A stretch of 64,000 bases of DNA from Paraburkholderia sp. ZP32-5. GTDB lineage: Bacteria; Pseudomonadota; Gammaproteobacteria; Burkholderiales; Burkholderiaceae. The stretch's first letter is position 1, and the number at the start of each line of letters is the position of its first letter. This document shows positions 51,777 through 60,919 of this stretch, in pieces. The notes under the pieces are model-generated. The model ran no database searches. It had not been told where the DNA came from and saw only the letters and a list, made by a program, of their open reading frames with translations. Position numbers and translations under genes: made by a program. Location: contig NZ_JAJEJP010000002.1 in the NCBI RefSeq assembly GCF_021390495.1, positions 1 through 64,000 on the forward strand, given 5' to 3'.

Positions 51777-53276
51777 ATGACCGACATGACTCACTTCGAT
51801 ACCAGCCTCGTGCCCAACGGCGATATTTTTATCGGCGGCGAATGGCGGCAAGGGCGTGGCAACCCGTACAAAAGCCTGTATCCGGCGGATCAGTCGGTCA
51901 ACATGGAAATCTCGACGGCCAGCGCGGACGACGCGCGCGAAGCGGTCGAAGCCGCCGACGCCGCATGGCGCAAGCCGAACTGGTCGGGTCTGAAGCCGCA
52001 TCAGCGCGCGCTGATCCTGTATCGGATCGCCGATCTGATCATGGCGCGTCACGAAGCGCTCGCGAATCTGCAGCGTCGCGACAACGGCAAGCCGATCGGC
52101 GAGACACGCGTGCTGGTCGCGAGCGCGGCGAACACGTTCCGCTATTTCGCGGCTTGCCTCGAAACGCTCGACGAAGAAGTCACGCCGTCGCGCGGCGACT
52201 ATCTGACGATGAGCCTCTATGAGCCGATCGGCGTAGTCGCTGCGATCACGCCGTGGAATTCGCCGATCGCCTCCGATGCGCAGAAGCTCGCGCCGGCACT
52301 CGCGGGCGGTAACGCGGTGGTGCTGAAGCCGGCCGAAGTCACGCCGCTGGTGGCGCTCGCGCTTGCGCGCATCTGCGAGGAAGCGGGCGTGCCGAAGGGT
52401 GTGGTCAGCGTGCTGCCGGGCAAGGGCTCGGTGATCGGCGACGTGCTGGTGCGTCATCCGCTGGTGCGCAAGGTGTCATTTACCGGCGGCACCGAAGTGG
52501 GCCGCGGCATCGCGCGTATCGCAGCGGACAAGCTGATGCCGGTGTCGCTCGAACTGGGCGGCAAGTCGCCGACCATCGTGTTCGACGATGCCGATCTCGA
52601 TCATGCAGTCAACGGTGTGCTGTACGGCATCTTCAGTTCGTCGGGCGAAGCGTGTATCGCGGGCTCGCGTCTGTTCGTGCAGCGCTCGATTTACGACACG
52701 TTCATGCAACGTCTCGTCGAAGGCGCGCGCAAGCTGCGCGTCGGCGATCCGTCGCGCGAAAACACGCAGATGGGTCCGCTGATCACGCAGGCGCATCGCG
52801 AGACGATCGAGCGTTATGTCGCACTCGGTCTCGAAGAAGGCGGCCGCCTGCTGTGCGGCGGCGAACGTCCGGTCGGCGACGGCCGCGAAGCCGGCACCTA
52901 CTTCCAGCCGACGATTCTCGAAGGCCTGAACAACGACGCACGTATCTGTCAGGAAGAAATCTTCGGGCCGGTGCTGGTCGCGATGCCGTTCGACGACGAA
53001 GCGTCGCTACTGAAGGAGGCGAACAACAGCGTGTTCGGCCTTGCCGCCGGCATCTGGACGCGCGACTACAAGCGCGCGTACCGGATCGCGCGCGGCCTCG
53101 ACGCCGGCACGATCTGGATCAACACCTACAAGCTGTTCTCGATCTCGACGCCGTTCAGCGGCTGGAAGGAAAGCGGCATGGGACGCGAAAAAGGCCGTCT
53201 CGGCATTCGCGAATACATGCAACAGAAGAGCCTCTACTGGGGCTTGAACGAAGCGCCGCTGGCGTGGGCGAACTAA
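51777..53276 (+). CDS. Aldehyde dehydrogenase
   Basis: A 499-residue NAD(P)-dependent ALDH. Catalytic residues are visible: Asn161 (PWNSP), Glu259 (LELGGKSP) and Cys293 (GEACIAGSR). It oxidises an aldehyde to the acid. ATG 51777 is listed; ATG 51786 three codons in has the better RBS distance. It is near betaine/hydroxymuconic semialdehyde-type enzymes by general pattern, but the substrate is unproven. Confidence 0.92.
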   Translation: MTDMTHFDTSLVPNGDIFIGGEWRQGRGNPYKSLYPADQSVNMEISTASADDAREAVEAADAAWRKPNWSGLKPHQRALILYRIADLIMARHEALANLQRRDNGKPIGETRVLVASAANTFRYFAACLETLDEEVTPSRGDYLTMSLYEPIGVVAAITPWNSPIASDAQKLAPALAGGNAVVLKPAEVTPLVALALARICEEAGVPKGVVSVLPGKGSVIGDVLVRHPLVRKVSFTGGTEVGRGIARIAADKLMPVSLELGGKSPTIVFDDADLDHAVNGVLYGIFSSSGEACIAGSRLFVQRSIYDTFMQRLVEGARKLRVGDPSRENTQMGPLITQAHRETIERYVALGLEEGGRLLCGGERPVGDGREAGTYFQPTILEGLNNDARICQEEIFGPVLVAMPFDDEASLLKEANNSVFGLAAGIWTRDYKRAYRIARGLDAGTIWINTYKLFSISTPFSGWKESGMGREKGRLGIREYMQQKSLYWGLNEAPLAWAN

Positions 53277-53301
53277 CGAACAGGCAACGAAGAGGCACGT
53301 G

Positions 53302-54267
53302 ATGACGATTCTCGGCATTGAACAGATTACCTACGGCGTGACGGATCTCGCCACCTGTCGTCAGTTTTTCTCGGACTGGGGTCTGAAAGAGACCGCGCAC
53401 GATAGCAAGCAAGCGCGCTTTGAAACGCAGAACGGTTGCACGATCCTCGTCGTCGAAGCGAACGAGCCGTCGCTGCCGCCCGCGTTCGAAGAAGGCCCGA
53501 CGCTGCGCGAAGTGACGTGGGGCGTGGCGACGAAAGCGGAACTCGACGAACTGCGCGGCCGCTTCGCCGGTCAACCCGGCCACTACGAAACCGACGATGC
53601 AGTGGGCTGTATCGACCCGAACGGGATGGCGATTCGCGTCGAAGTGACCCGCAAGTGGGCGCTCGACGTGCAGGGTTCGCTGTCCAACGTGTGGGGCAAA
53701 ACGCTGCGGGTGGATCAGCCGTCGCCGGTCTACGAACGCGCGGAGCCGATCGAAGTGGGCCATGTCGTGTTCTTCACGAACAGGCTCGCCGAACAGGAAA
53801 AGTTCTATCACGAGCTGCTCGGCTTCGAGACCTCGGATCGTTATCCGGGCCGCGGCGCATTCATGCGCTGCGCGCCGCACGGCGGTCACCACGACCTGTT
53901 CCTGCTCGCGCTGCCCAACGGCAAGCGTGGCCTGAACCACGTCGCGTTCACCGTGCGCGATATCCACGAAGTGTTCGGCGGCGGCATGCATATCAGCCGT
54001 TGCGGCTGGGAAACGCAGCTCGGGCCGGGACGTCATCCGGTGTCGTCGGCGTACTTCTGGTACTTCCAGAATCCGGCCGGCGGCCTGATCGAGTACTACG
54101 CGGACGAAGACCAGTTGACGCCCGAATGGCAGCCGCGCGAATTCGAACCGGGTCCGACCGTGTTCGCCGAATGGGCGATCGACGGCGGCATCGACGGCAA
54201 TACGCGCCGGCAGAGAGACGCGAAGGCGCCGGAGGGCAAATTCATGACGGAGCGCAAACATGACTGA
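53302..54267 (+). CDS. Two-domain VOC (extradiol dioxygenase-type) protein
   Basis: From the ATG at 53302 the 321-residue protein has two vicinal-oxygen-chelate domains, the layout of type I extradiol dioxygenases. The C-terminal domain retains the likely iron ligands His154 (GHVVFF), His213 (LNHVAF) and Glu264 (LIEYYAD). It probably opens an aromatic ring or acts on a related diol. It overlaps the ferredoxin reductase gene by 8 bp. Confidence 0.85.
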   Translation: MTILGIEQITYGVTDLATCRQFFSDWGLKETAHDSKQARFETQNGCTILVVEANEPSLPPAFEEGPTLREVTWGVATKAELDELRGRFAGQPGHYETDDAVGCIDPNGMAIRVEVTRKWALDVQGSLSNVWGKTLRVDQPSPVYERAEPIEVGHVVFFTNRLAEQEKFYHELLGFETSDRYPGRGAFMRCAPHGGHHDLFLLALPNGKRGLNHVAFTVRDIHEVFGGGMHISRCGWETQLGPGRHPVSSAYFWYFQNPAGGLIEYYADEDQLTPEWQPREFEPGPTVFAEWAIDGGIDGNTRRQRDAKAPEGKFMTERKHD

Positions 54268-55525
54268 CGCTGCTACCGAACAGGCGCAAGCCGCGCACGC
54301 GGGGCTCGAAGCGCCGCGCACGATCGTCGTGATCGGCGGCGGTCAGGCGGCCGGCTGGGTCGTCAAGACGTTGCGCAAGGAAGGCTTCGACGGCCGCCTC
54401 GTGATGATCGCCGACGAAGTGCATCTGCCGTACGAGCGGCCGCCGCTGTCGAAAGCGGTGCTGGCCGGCGAGGCCGATATCGAAACGGTGCGCCTCGTGA
54501 AGCCCGACGATTTCGACGCGCTGAACATCGAAGCCTGGCAACCGGATTGCGCGACGTCGATCGATCGCGAACAGCGCATCGTGCGCACGAAGGCAGGCCG
54601 CGAAGTGCAATACGACCGGCTCGTGATCGCGACCGGCGGCGCGGCGCGCCGTCTGCCCGACGCGCTCGTGAAGACCTCGCATCTGGCCTACCTGCGCACG
54701 CTCGATGAAGCCGTTGCGCTCGGCGAACGGCTGCGCGCGAGCCAGCGCGTGCTGGTGGTCGGCGGCGGCTGGATCGGTCTCGAAGTCGCGGCGACCGCGC
54801 GCAAGCTCGGCGTCGAGGCGAGCGTCGTGGAAGGCGCGCCGCGTCTGTGCATGCGCTCGCTGCCGCCAATGGTGTCGGACTTCCTGCTCGACCTGCATCG
54901 CGCGAATGGTGTCGACGTGCGTTTGAATGCGGCGCTCGTCAAGCTCGAAGACCATCCGAACGACGCGAAGCGGATTCGCGCGACCTTCGCCGACGGCTCG
55001 ACGCTCGACGCCGATTTCGCGGTGGCCGGCATCGGCCTCGCGCCGCACACAGCGATCGCGCAAGCGGCGGGCGTGAAGGTGGAGGACGGCATCGTCGTCG
55101 ATCATTTCGGTGCGACTGACGACCCGCGCATCTTCGCGTGCGGTGACGTCGCGAATCATCCGAGCGCGTGGCTGAAGCGCCGCGTGCGGCTGGAGTCGTG
55201 GGCCAATGCGCAGAACCAGGCGATCGCGGTGGCGAAAGCATTGCTCGGCAAGTTCGAACCGTATGCGGATATCCCGTGGTTCTGGTCCGATCAGTACGAC
55301 GTGAATCTGCAGATTCTCGGCGACATTCCGGCCGATGCGCAGCTCGCGGTACGCGGTGACCTGGCAGGCAAACGCGCGACGCTTTTCTATCTGGAAGACA
55401 ACGCGATTCGCGGCGTGATTGCAATCAACACGCCGCGCGAACTGAAGCTCTCGCGCAAGTGGATGAATCAAGGCCGGACCATCGACCTGGCCACCCTGAC
55501 TGACGCCTCGACGGCGCTTGCCTAA
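54260..55525 (+). CDS. FAD-dependent ferredoxin reductase of the oxygenase system
   Basis: A 421-residue flavoprotein with an N-terminal FAD motif (VVIGGGQAAGWVVKTLR), an NAD motif (VLVVGGGWIGLEVAATARKL), and DDPRIFACGDVAN contacting FAD. The C-terminal reductase domain is of the BphA4/rubredoxin reductase kind. It would move electrons from NADH to the Rieske ferredoxin at 43496, completing a three-component oxygenase. Confidence 0.9.
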   Translation: MTDAATEQAQAAHAGLEAPRTIVVIGGGQAAGWVVKTLRKEGFDGRLVMIADEVHLPYERPPLSKAVLAGEADIETVRLVKPDDFDALNIEAWQPDCATSIDREQRIVRTKAGREVQYDRLVIATGGAARRLPDALVKTSHLAYLRTLDEAVALGERLRASQRVLVVGGGWIGLEVAATARKLGVEASVVEGAPRLCMRSLPPMVSDFLLDLHRANGVDVRLNAALVKLEDHPNDAKRIRATFADGSTLDADFAVAGIGLAPHTAIAQAAGVKVEDGIVVDHFGATDDPRIFACGDVANHPSAWLKRRVRLESWANAQNQAIAVAKALLGKFEPYADIPWFWSDQYDVNLQILGDIPADAQLAVRGDLAGKRATLFYLEDNAIRGVIAINTPRELKLSRKWMNQGRTIDLATLTDASTALA

Positions 55526-55550
55526 CCATTTTTACGGACGGCACTTTGGC

Positions 55551-56954
55551 ATGAGAACTATAGATAACACCACAGGAGACCGCAGTAGCGCCGGTGTATC
55601 GGCGGCTGTGACCCCGGGTTCGATCATCGCGCGGCTGGAGCGCATGCCGCGTAACCGCATGCAGGTTCGCGCGCGGATCCTGATCGGTCTCGCGACGTTC
55701 TTCGACGGCTTCGACGTGATCGCGATCGCGACGACGCTGCCTCTGCTGATTGCAAAGTGGCATCTGAGCCCATGGGACGTCGGCTTTCTGCTCGGCTCCG
55801 GTTCCATCGGCCAACTGATCGGCGCATTCCTGTTCCCGTGGTACGCGGAGCGTGCCGGACGCGTGAAGGCGATCGCGCTCAGCTCGGGCATTATCGGCAT
55901 CACCAGTATTGCGTGCGGTTTTGCGCCGACGTTCGCGGTATTCGTCGCGCTGCGCATCGTGCAGGGGCTGGGGCTCGGCGGCGAACTGCCGGTGGCCGCG
56001 ACCTATATCAACGAGATCAGCCGCGCGCATGGCCGTGGGCGTTTCGTGCTGTTGTACGAAATCGTCTTCCCGATCGGGCTGCTCGCGTCGAGCGCAATGG
56101 GTGCGTGGATCGTGCCGCGCTTCGGCTGGGAAGCGATGTACTTCATCGGCGGCGCGCCGTTGATCCTGTTCTTCACGCTGCGCAAGCTCGTGCCTGAATC
56201 GCCGCGCTGGCTCGCCGTGCGCGACCGGATGGCCGAAGCCGATTCCGCGGTGCTGGCGTTCGAACGCGCGGCGAAGGTGCCGTTGCCGCCGGTCGCGAAC
56301 TCGGCTGAATTCGACGAACTGGTCAATCGCCATCCGAAGCGTCGTATTGCGGACCTGTTCGGCCGTGCGTATCTGAAGCGCACGATCGCCGTCGCAATGC
56401 TGTGGATTACCTGCGGCTTCATCCAGTACGGTCTGTCGACGTGGCTGCCGACGATCTACCGCACGATCTATCATGCGCCGCTGCAACTCGCGCTGAACCT
56501 CGCGGTGGCGGCTTCGGTGCTCGGCGTGGTCGGTTCGCTGGTCTGCGCGCTGCTGGTCGACGTGGTGGGCCGCAAGCCGATCATCAGCATCTCGTTCGTG
56601 TTGTGCGCGGCTTCGCTGGCGGCGGCCGGCGTGCTGCACGATTCGTCGGTCTATGTGGTCGCGACGTGCTGTGCGCTGGCGCTCGGCTTCCTCGCCAGCG
56701 GCTTCATCACCGCTTACGTGTACACGCCGGAGCTGTACCCGACCAGCATCCGCGCGATGGGTTGCGGGGTCGGCGGCGCGTGGCTGAAGGTGGCGGCGAT
56801 CTTCGCACCGGCGATCGTGTCGAAGACGATGATCGGCGGCAACCTGGACGTGGCGTTCTATATCCTCGCGTCGGTGCCGTTGCTCGCGGCGGTGGCGGTG
56901 TTCCTGCTCGGTATCGAAACCAAGGGCAAGGTGCTGGAGCAACTGGAGGCTTAA
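55551..56954 (+). CDS. MFS transporter (aromatic acid:H+ symporter-like)
   Basis: From the ATG at 55551 the 467-residue protein has 12 predicted helices, with the loop motif YAERAGRVKAIALS and LRIVQGLGLGGELPVAATY characteristic of the sugar/aromatic-acid MFS branch. As the last gene of the operon it likely imports the substrate that enters through the porin. Terminator at 56995. Confidence 0.88.
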   Translation: MRTIDNTTGDRSSAGVSAAVTPGSIIARLERMPRNRMQVRARILIGLATFFDGFDVIAIATTLPLLIAKWHLSPWDVGFLLGSGSIGQLIGAFLFPWYAERAGRVKAIALSSGIIGITSIACGFAPTFAVFVALRIVQGLGLGGELPVAATYINEISRAHGRGRFVLLYEIVFPIGLLASSAMGAWIVPRFGWEAMYFIGGAPLILFFTLRKLVPESPRWLAVRDRMAEADSAVLAFERAAKVPLPPVANSAEFDELVNRHPKRRIADLFGRAYLKRTIAVAMLWITCGFIQYGLSTWLPTIYRTIYHAPLQLALNLAVAASVLGVVGSLVCALLVDVVGRKPIISISFVLCAASLAAAGVLHDSSVYVVATCCALALGFLASGFITAYVYTPELYPTSIRAMGCGVGGAWLKVAAIFAPAIVSKTMIGGNLDVAFYILASVPLLAAVAVFLLGIETKGKVLEQLEA

Positions 56955-56994
56955 CGCCGGGTTGATGCTCGCATTGCGAGTGCCGGCGTAGTTA

Positions 56995-57032
56995 GACGAA
57001 AGGCGCACCTTTTACGAGGTGCGCCTTTCGTC
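56995..57032. terminator. Strong terminator at the end of the catabolic operon
   Basis: GACGAAAGGCGCACCT and AGGTGCGCCTTTCGTC form a perfect 16-bp stem with loop TTTACG. It serves the operon and the convergent GNAT gene. Confidence 0.85.
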
Positions 57033-57067
57033 ATTTGTGGCTTCGGTTGTTGCTAACGCAAGGTACG

Positions 57068-57529
57068 TCACAACGCCTTGCGATAGACGACGAATCCGGA
57101 CTTATCCGCGACCTTGTCGTAAAGCTTCATGGCGGTCTGATTGGTTTCGTGCGTTTGCCAGTACACGCGTTCGGCGCCATCGGCTTTCGCGCGTTCGTAC
57201 ACGGCTTCGATCAGCGCGCGCCCGACGCCTTTGCCGCGCTCGCTGTCGAGCGTGTACAGGTCCTGCAGATAGCAGATCGGGCCGGCCATCGTCGTGTGGC
57301 GGTGGTAGAGAAAATGCACGATACCGACCAGTTGCCCGCCGCGTTCGGCGACGAATGCGTGCATCGGTTCATAGCCGTCGAAGAAGCGGTTCCACGTGAT
57401 GCGTGTGATTTCGCGCGGCAACGCGGTTTCTCCGGCGCGGCCGTAGAACGCGTTGTACGCGTCCCATAGCGGCAGCCATGCGTCGAAGTCTTCACGGGTG
57501 ACGGCGCGAATCTGAAGCGGGGCGGGCAT
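57068..57529 (-). CDS. GNAT-family N-acetyltransferase
   Basis: A 153-residue acetyltransferase with the acetyl-CoA loop SERGKGVGRALIEAV and the preceding beta strand YLQDLYTLD. ADGAERVYWQTHETNQTAMKLYDKV is the C-terminal half typical of GNATs. Substrate unknown. Apparently monocistronic. Confidence 0.9.
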   Translation of the reverse strand: MPAPLQIRAVTREDFDAWLPLWDAYNAFYGRAGETALPREITRITWNRFFDGYEPMHAFVAERGGQLVGIVHFLYHRHTTMAGPICYLQDLYTLDSERGKGVGRALIEAVYERAKADGAERVYWQTHETNQTAMKLYDKVADKSGFVVYRKAL

Positions 57530-57841
57530 AGATACGGTTCCTTGTCGAATGAGCGGGCAATCGCATACCCGCCGAGAGCGGTCGAACCGTCAGCATAAAA
57601 AATTCGCGATGCGATTGTTAGCTCCACGATTCGCACAAAATCTGGAGCCACTGCGGGGATCGCGCGTGGGCGCGCGGTTTCGTCGGAGTAATCGTGCTGG
57701 AAGGCAAAGCGCGAGTTGGCGCCGGACCTATTGCATCAATAGGCAACGGCGCGCTCTAACTGTCGCACATGTTGCGCGGTGTGCAACATGTGCGGCGAGG
57801 ACGGGCACGGTAATGCCGAGCATCCCCGCATGCGTCATCGG
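57530..57841. other. Intergenic region with a strong hairpin
   Basis: 312 bp without a gene. The notable content is the inverted repeat at 57764-57794. Confidence 0.5.
57764..57794. terminator. 12-bp stem hairpin downstream of the DUF3562 gene
   Basis: CGCACATGTTGC and GCAACATGTGCG pair perfectly with a 7-base loop, 48 bp beyond the DUF3562 stop. Without a T run, an operator function is also possible. Confidence 0.45.
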
Positions 57842-58042
57842 TCAATGCTTGCTTTGCGGATGGCGAAGCTGGTCACGTACCTTCTTCGCGGCGAATAGCG
57901 GCACGTAGTCGAGCACGCGCGCGCCGTGCCGGTAATCGGCGAGCGTATCGGCGTACATGCGCGATACCGTTTCCGTCGGTGTGTCGGTTTCTTCGGCGAT
58001 GCTTTTCACTACTTCGTCGATGTTGGTCTCGGGCTGCGACAT
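57842..58042 (-). CDS. DUF3562-like small protein, 66 aa
   Basis: From the ATG at 58042 the protein reads MSQPETNIDEVVKSIAEETD and ends with VLDYVPLFAAKKVRDQLRHP, the pattern of the DUF3562 family common in Burkholderiaceae. Helical and soluble. Function unknown. Confidence 0.75.
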   Translation of the reverse strand: MSQPETNIDEVVKSIAEETDTPTETVSRMYADTLADYRHGARVLDYVPLFAAKKVRDQLRHPQSKH

Positions 58043-58219
58043 GGATCTCTCCGGATAGGGCGGCGGCGGGCTGGACGGACGGAACGTGAACGGCAGGAGT
58101 TCATTACAGGATGCGATCCGCGACCATGCCAATTGAATTGGTCTATCGCATGATCCGCTCCACAGAGATTTTTTTCTTGCGCTACGTCAAGTGTCCGCGC
58201 GACGGGCGCGCGCGGAAGT

Positions 58220-59347
58220 TCAATGGGTATGGCGGTGGTGAATGTCCGGGAAATGCGCATGCGTATGCGCGATCGGCGCATGGTGATGCGCGTGGGTGTG
58301 CGGCTCTTCACCGTCCCATGGAAAATCGTGTTCGTGCTGATGATGCGCGTCGTGCCGATGGCGATGCGTATGGTCGAGCGCTTCGTGCGTGTGCGGATGC
58401 TCGTGGCGTTCGCGGATATGCAGCCATACACCGAACGCCATCAGCGCGGCCGCGAGCCAGAATTGCCATGTCGGCGCCTCGGGCCACAGCAGCCACGCGA
58501 GCGTCACGCCGAATAGCGGCGCCACGGAGAAATACGCGCCGGTGCGCGCGGTGCCCAGATTACGCAATGCAACGACGAACAGCACGAGGCTGACGCCGTA
58601 ACCCGCGAAGCCGGTCAGCAGCGCGAGCACGATATTCCCCACATGCGTGCCGTGCGGCCAGCCCGCACCGAAAGCGAGCGCGAGCACCACGTTGACGGAG
58701 CCCGCCACGAGCCCCTTCAGACAGGCGATGAGCGTGGCATCGTGCGTCGACACCTTGCGGGTCAGGTTGTTGTCGATGGCCCAGCACGCGCAGGCACCGG
58801 CGAGCAGCAGCGCGCCGGCCGGCAGGCCGCCTGCGGCGGCCGCGCCAGGTTGCCAGGACAGCACGGCGCCGCCCGCGACGATCGCGACCATGCCGAGAAA
58901 TACCTGCGTGTCGACGTTCTCGCGAAACACGATCCACGCGATCAGTGCGGTGAACACGCCTTCGAGATTGAGCAGCAGCGATGCGGTGGCGGCCGGCGTG
59001 GTGCCGAGGCCGAGCATCAATAGCACGGGACCGGCGACGCCGCCCGCGGCGATTGCGCCGGCGAGCCACGGCAGGTCGCGCAGCGGCAGGCGCTGTGCTT
59101 TTCGTTGTGCCTCGCGCTGTGCTTCGCGCTGCGCTTCACTGTGTCCGGCCGGTCGAGCGGTGCCGCGTTGCCGGATGCGGCGCACCAGCATCACGACGGC
59201 GAGACCCGCGCCGCTGCCGAGATAAAACAACCCGGCGAGCAGGAACGGCGGCAGCGAGCCGAGCAAGGCCTTGGCAAGCGGCGTGGTGGCGCCGAACAGC
59301 GCGGCGGCGAGCAGGGCGGTGAAGGCGGCGCTATGGCGGGACGGCAT
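58220..59347 (-). CDS. EamA/DMT transporter with histidine-rich C-terminal tail
   Basis: From the ATG at 59347 (MPSRHSAAFTALLAAALFGA) the product is 375 residues with about ten membrane helices in two EamA halves. A loop after helix 2 carries four EAQ(R/K)-type repeats. The last 66 residues contain 25 histidines in HxH patterns, suggesting a cytoplasmic metal-binding tail and a role in nickel, cobalt or zinc movement. This is inference; typical EamA proteins move metabolites. Confidence 0.85.
   Translation of the reverse strand: MPSRHSAAFTALLAAALFGATTPLAKALLGSLPPFLLAGLFYLGSGAGLAVVMLVRRIRQRGTARPAGHSEAQREAQREAQRKAQRLPLRDLPWLAGAIAAGGVAGPVLLMLGLGTTPAATASLLLNLEGVFTALIAWIVFRENVDTQVFLGMVAIVAGGAVLSWQPGAAAAGGLPAGALLLAGACACWAIDNNLTRKVSTHDATLIACLKGLVAGSVNVVLALAFGAGWPHGTHVGNIVLALLTGFAGYGVSLVLFVVALRNLGTARTGAYFSVAPLFGVTLAWLLWPEAPTWQFWLAAALMAFGVWLHIRERHEHPHTHEALDHTHRHRHDAHHQHEHDFPWDGEEPHTHAHHHAPIAHTHAHFPDIHHRHTH
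59080..59140. repeat. In-frame 12-bp repeats in the EamA gene
   Basis: About four diverged 12-bp units (around TCGCGCTGTGCT) encode EAQREAQREAQRKAQR on the minus strand. Copy number could vary between strains. Confidence 0.6.
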
Positions 59348-59471
59348 GGAAGCGTTATTCGTAAGAGCAGCGAAGATGCGCACACGATAGCGCAGTTGGC
59401 ACGGTGACGGGCAGGGCTGGCCTCACCTCACCGGAGCGCTGACCGCAGCGTCAGCTATGGTCAGCATGCCG

Positions 59472-60818
59472 TTACTTCCTGTCGATCCTCTCCGCTACAT
59501 GCGCGATCCGGTCCCGCACGATCCCGATTGCCTGCTTCAATGCGTAAACATCCTGAAAGTAACGATACGGAATCCGGATCTGGCTCGCGTTCGCGTCGAT
59601 GCTCTCGATGTCGTCATTCCATTGCGCAATCTGCGCGCGGGTTGGGTGCGGGGTCTTCCATACCTCGTCCTCGAGCGCCTTGATCTCGCGATACCAGACC
59701 ACCAGCCGCTTCTTGATGCGCGCTTCGAGCGTACGCGGCAGCGCCTGCAGCACACCGATCAGCAGCGCCATGAACGGCAGCAGAATCAGGAACCGGCGTT
59801 CGATCAGACTCGCGAGCCAGAACGGCAGATACCGGTACAGGAACGGGCGCCCCGATTTGAAGTAACGGATGCTTTCATCGGAGATCGGGAATTCCTCGGT
59901 GCGCAGATTCGGAAACGTGCCGAGCGGCGTGAAGTAATCCTCGCCGCCGTGGACCGTGCGCGCCGCATCGAGCAGCAGATACGCGAGCGCCGGATGCAAC
60001 GTATCCCGCGATACCAGCAGCGCCGTTGCGGCCAGCAGCGTGACGTCATGCGGCGGCAGATCGTCGGCGACGCTCGTCGATGCGCGCGGCAGCACGATCT
60101 TCGATAACGACGGGAATTTCTGCACGAGCGCATCGGCCTGCGCGAAGCTCATCAATTTCAGGTTGCTGGTGAGCAGCGTGCGCTGCATGTCGGCGTCAGG
60201 GCGGCCGATAAAGAACGCCGCATCGACGCGGCCGCTTTCGAGCCCCTGATACGCGGCGTTTGCATCCATTTGCAGCAGCGTCGAGTTCTGACTCGTGATG
60301 CCGCTATAGCCAAGCAACACCTGCGACACGTTGAGCAAGCCGCTGCCCGGCACCCCCAGCGAAATGCGCTTGCCGCGCAGTTGCGACAGCCGGTCGATCG
60401 TCGCGTCGCCGCGATAGAACACCCAGATCGGTTCGTACGACACCGCGGCGATCGTTTGCAGATTGTCGGTCTCTTGCGGATTGGTCGTGCCCGACTGGAT
60501 GAAGCCGACTTCATATGCGCTGTTCGGATCGGTCAGCCGTTCGTAATTTTCGACCGAGCCCGAAGAGCTGCGAATGTCGAGCTTGATGCCCTCGCGCTTG
60601 AGCAGCGGCGCATAGCGATCGGCAAAGCCGCGATAGATGCCGTTGTCCGCGCCGGTCGTGATCACGATCGTGCGCTGGAACGCGGGCTGCAGCACCAGCG
60701 CGAGCATCCAGCCGAACGCGACGAGCAGCACGATCGCGGCGGCGATCAGAATACGCCGGCGCTTGCGCGACATGGGCGCGCGCTGGCTGCGATGAAGCGC
60801 GGGATTCTGTCTGGGCAT
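59472..60818 (-). CDS. TAXI-family TRAP-type solute-binding protein with membrane anchors
   Basis: The ATG at 60818 gives 448 residues (ATG 60773 is an alternative). After an N-terminal membrane helix (RILIAAAIVLLVAFGWMLAL) comes a TAXI binding domain (ITTGADNGIYRGFADRYAPL, then GSVENYERLTDPNSAYEVGF and LRGKRISLGVPGSG). A second membrane helix near residue 350 and a C-terminal charged helical region follow. No TRAP permease is adjacent. It may be a sensor-like or anchored receptor rather than a free periplasmic protein. Confidence 0.82.
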   Translation of the reverse strand: MPRQNPALHRSQRAPMSRKRRRILIAAAIVLLVAFGWMLALVLQPAFQRTIVITTGADNGIYRGFADRYAPLLKREGIKLDIRSSSGSVENYERLTDPNSAYEVGFIQSGTTNPQETDNLQTIAAVSYEPIWVFYRGDATIDRLSQLRGKRISLGVPGSGLLNVSQVLLGYSGITSQNSTLLQMDANAAYQGLESGRVDAAFFIGRPDADMQRTLLTSNLKLMSFAQADALVQKFPSLSKIVLPRASTSVADDLPPHDVTLLAATALLVSRDTLHPALAYLLLDAARTVHGGEDYFTPLGTFPNLRTEEFPISDESIRYFKSGRPFLYRYLPFWLASLIERRFLILLPFMALLIGVLQALPRTLEARIKKRLVVWYREIKALEDEVWKTPHPTRAQIAQWNDDIESIDANASQIRIPYRYFQDVYALKQAIGIVRDRIAHVAERIDRK

Positions 60819-60919
60819 CGTGACCCGTGTCGGTTGAGGGCTGGCCCCGGCGGATGGCCGTCGAACGCTACGATAGCAAATTGTTCTGTTTATAAAGAGG
60901 CTATAAAGCGGCCCGGCCG

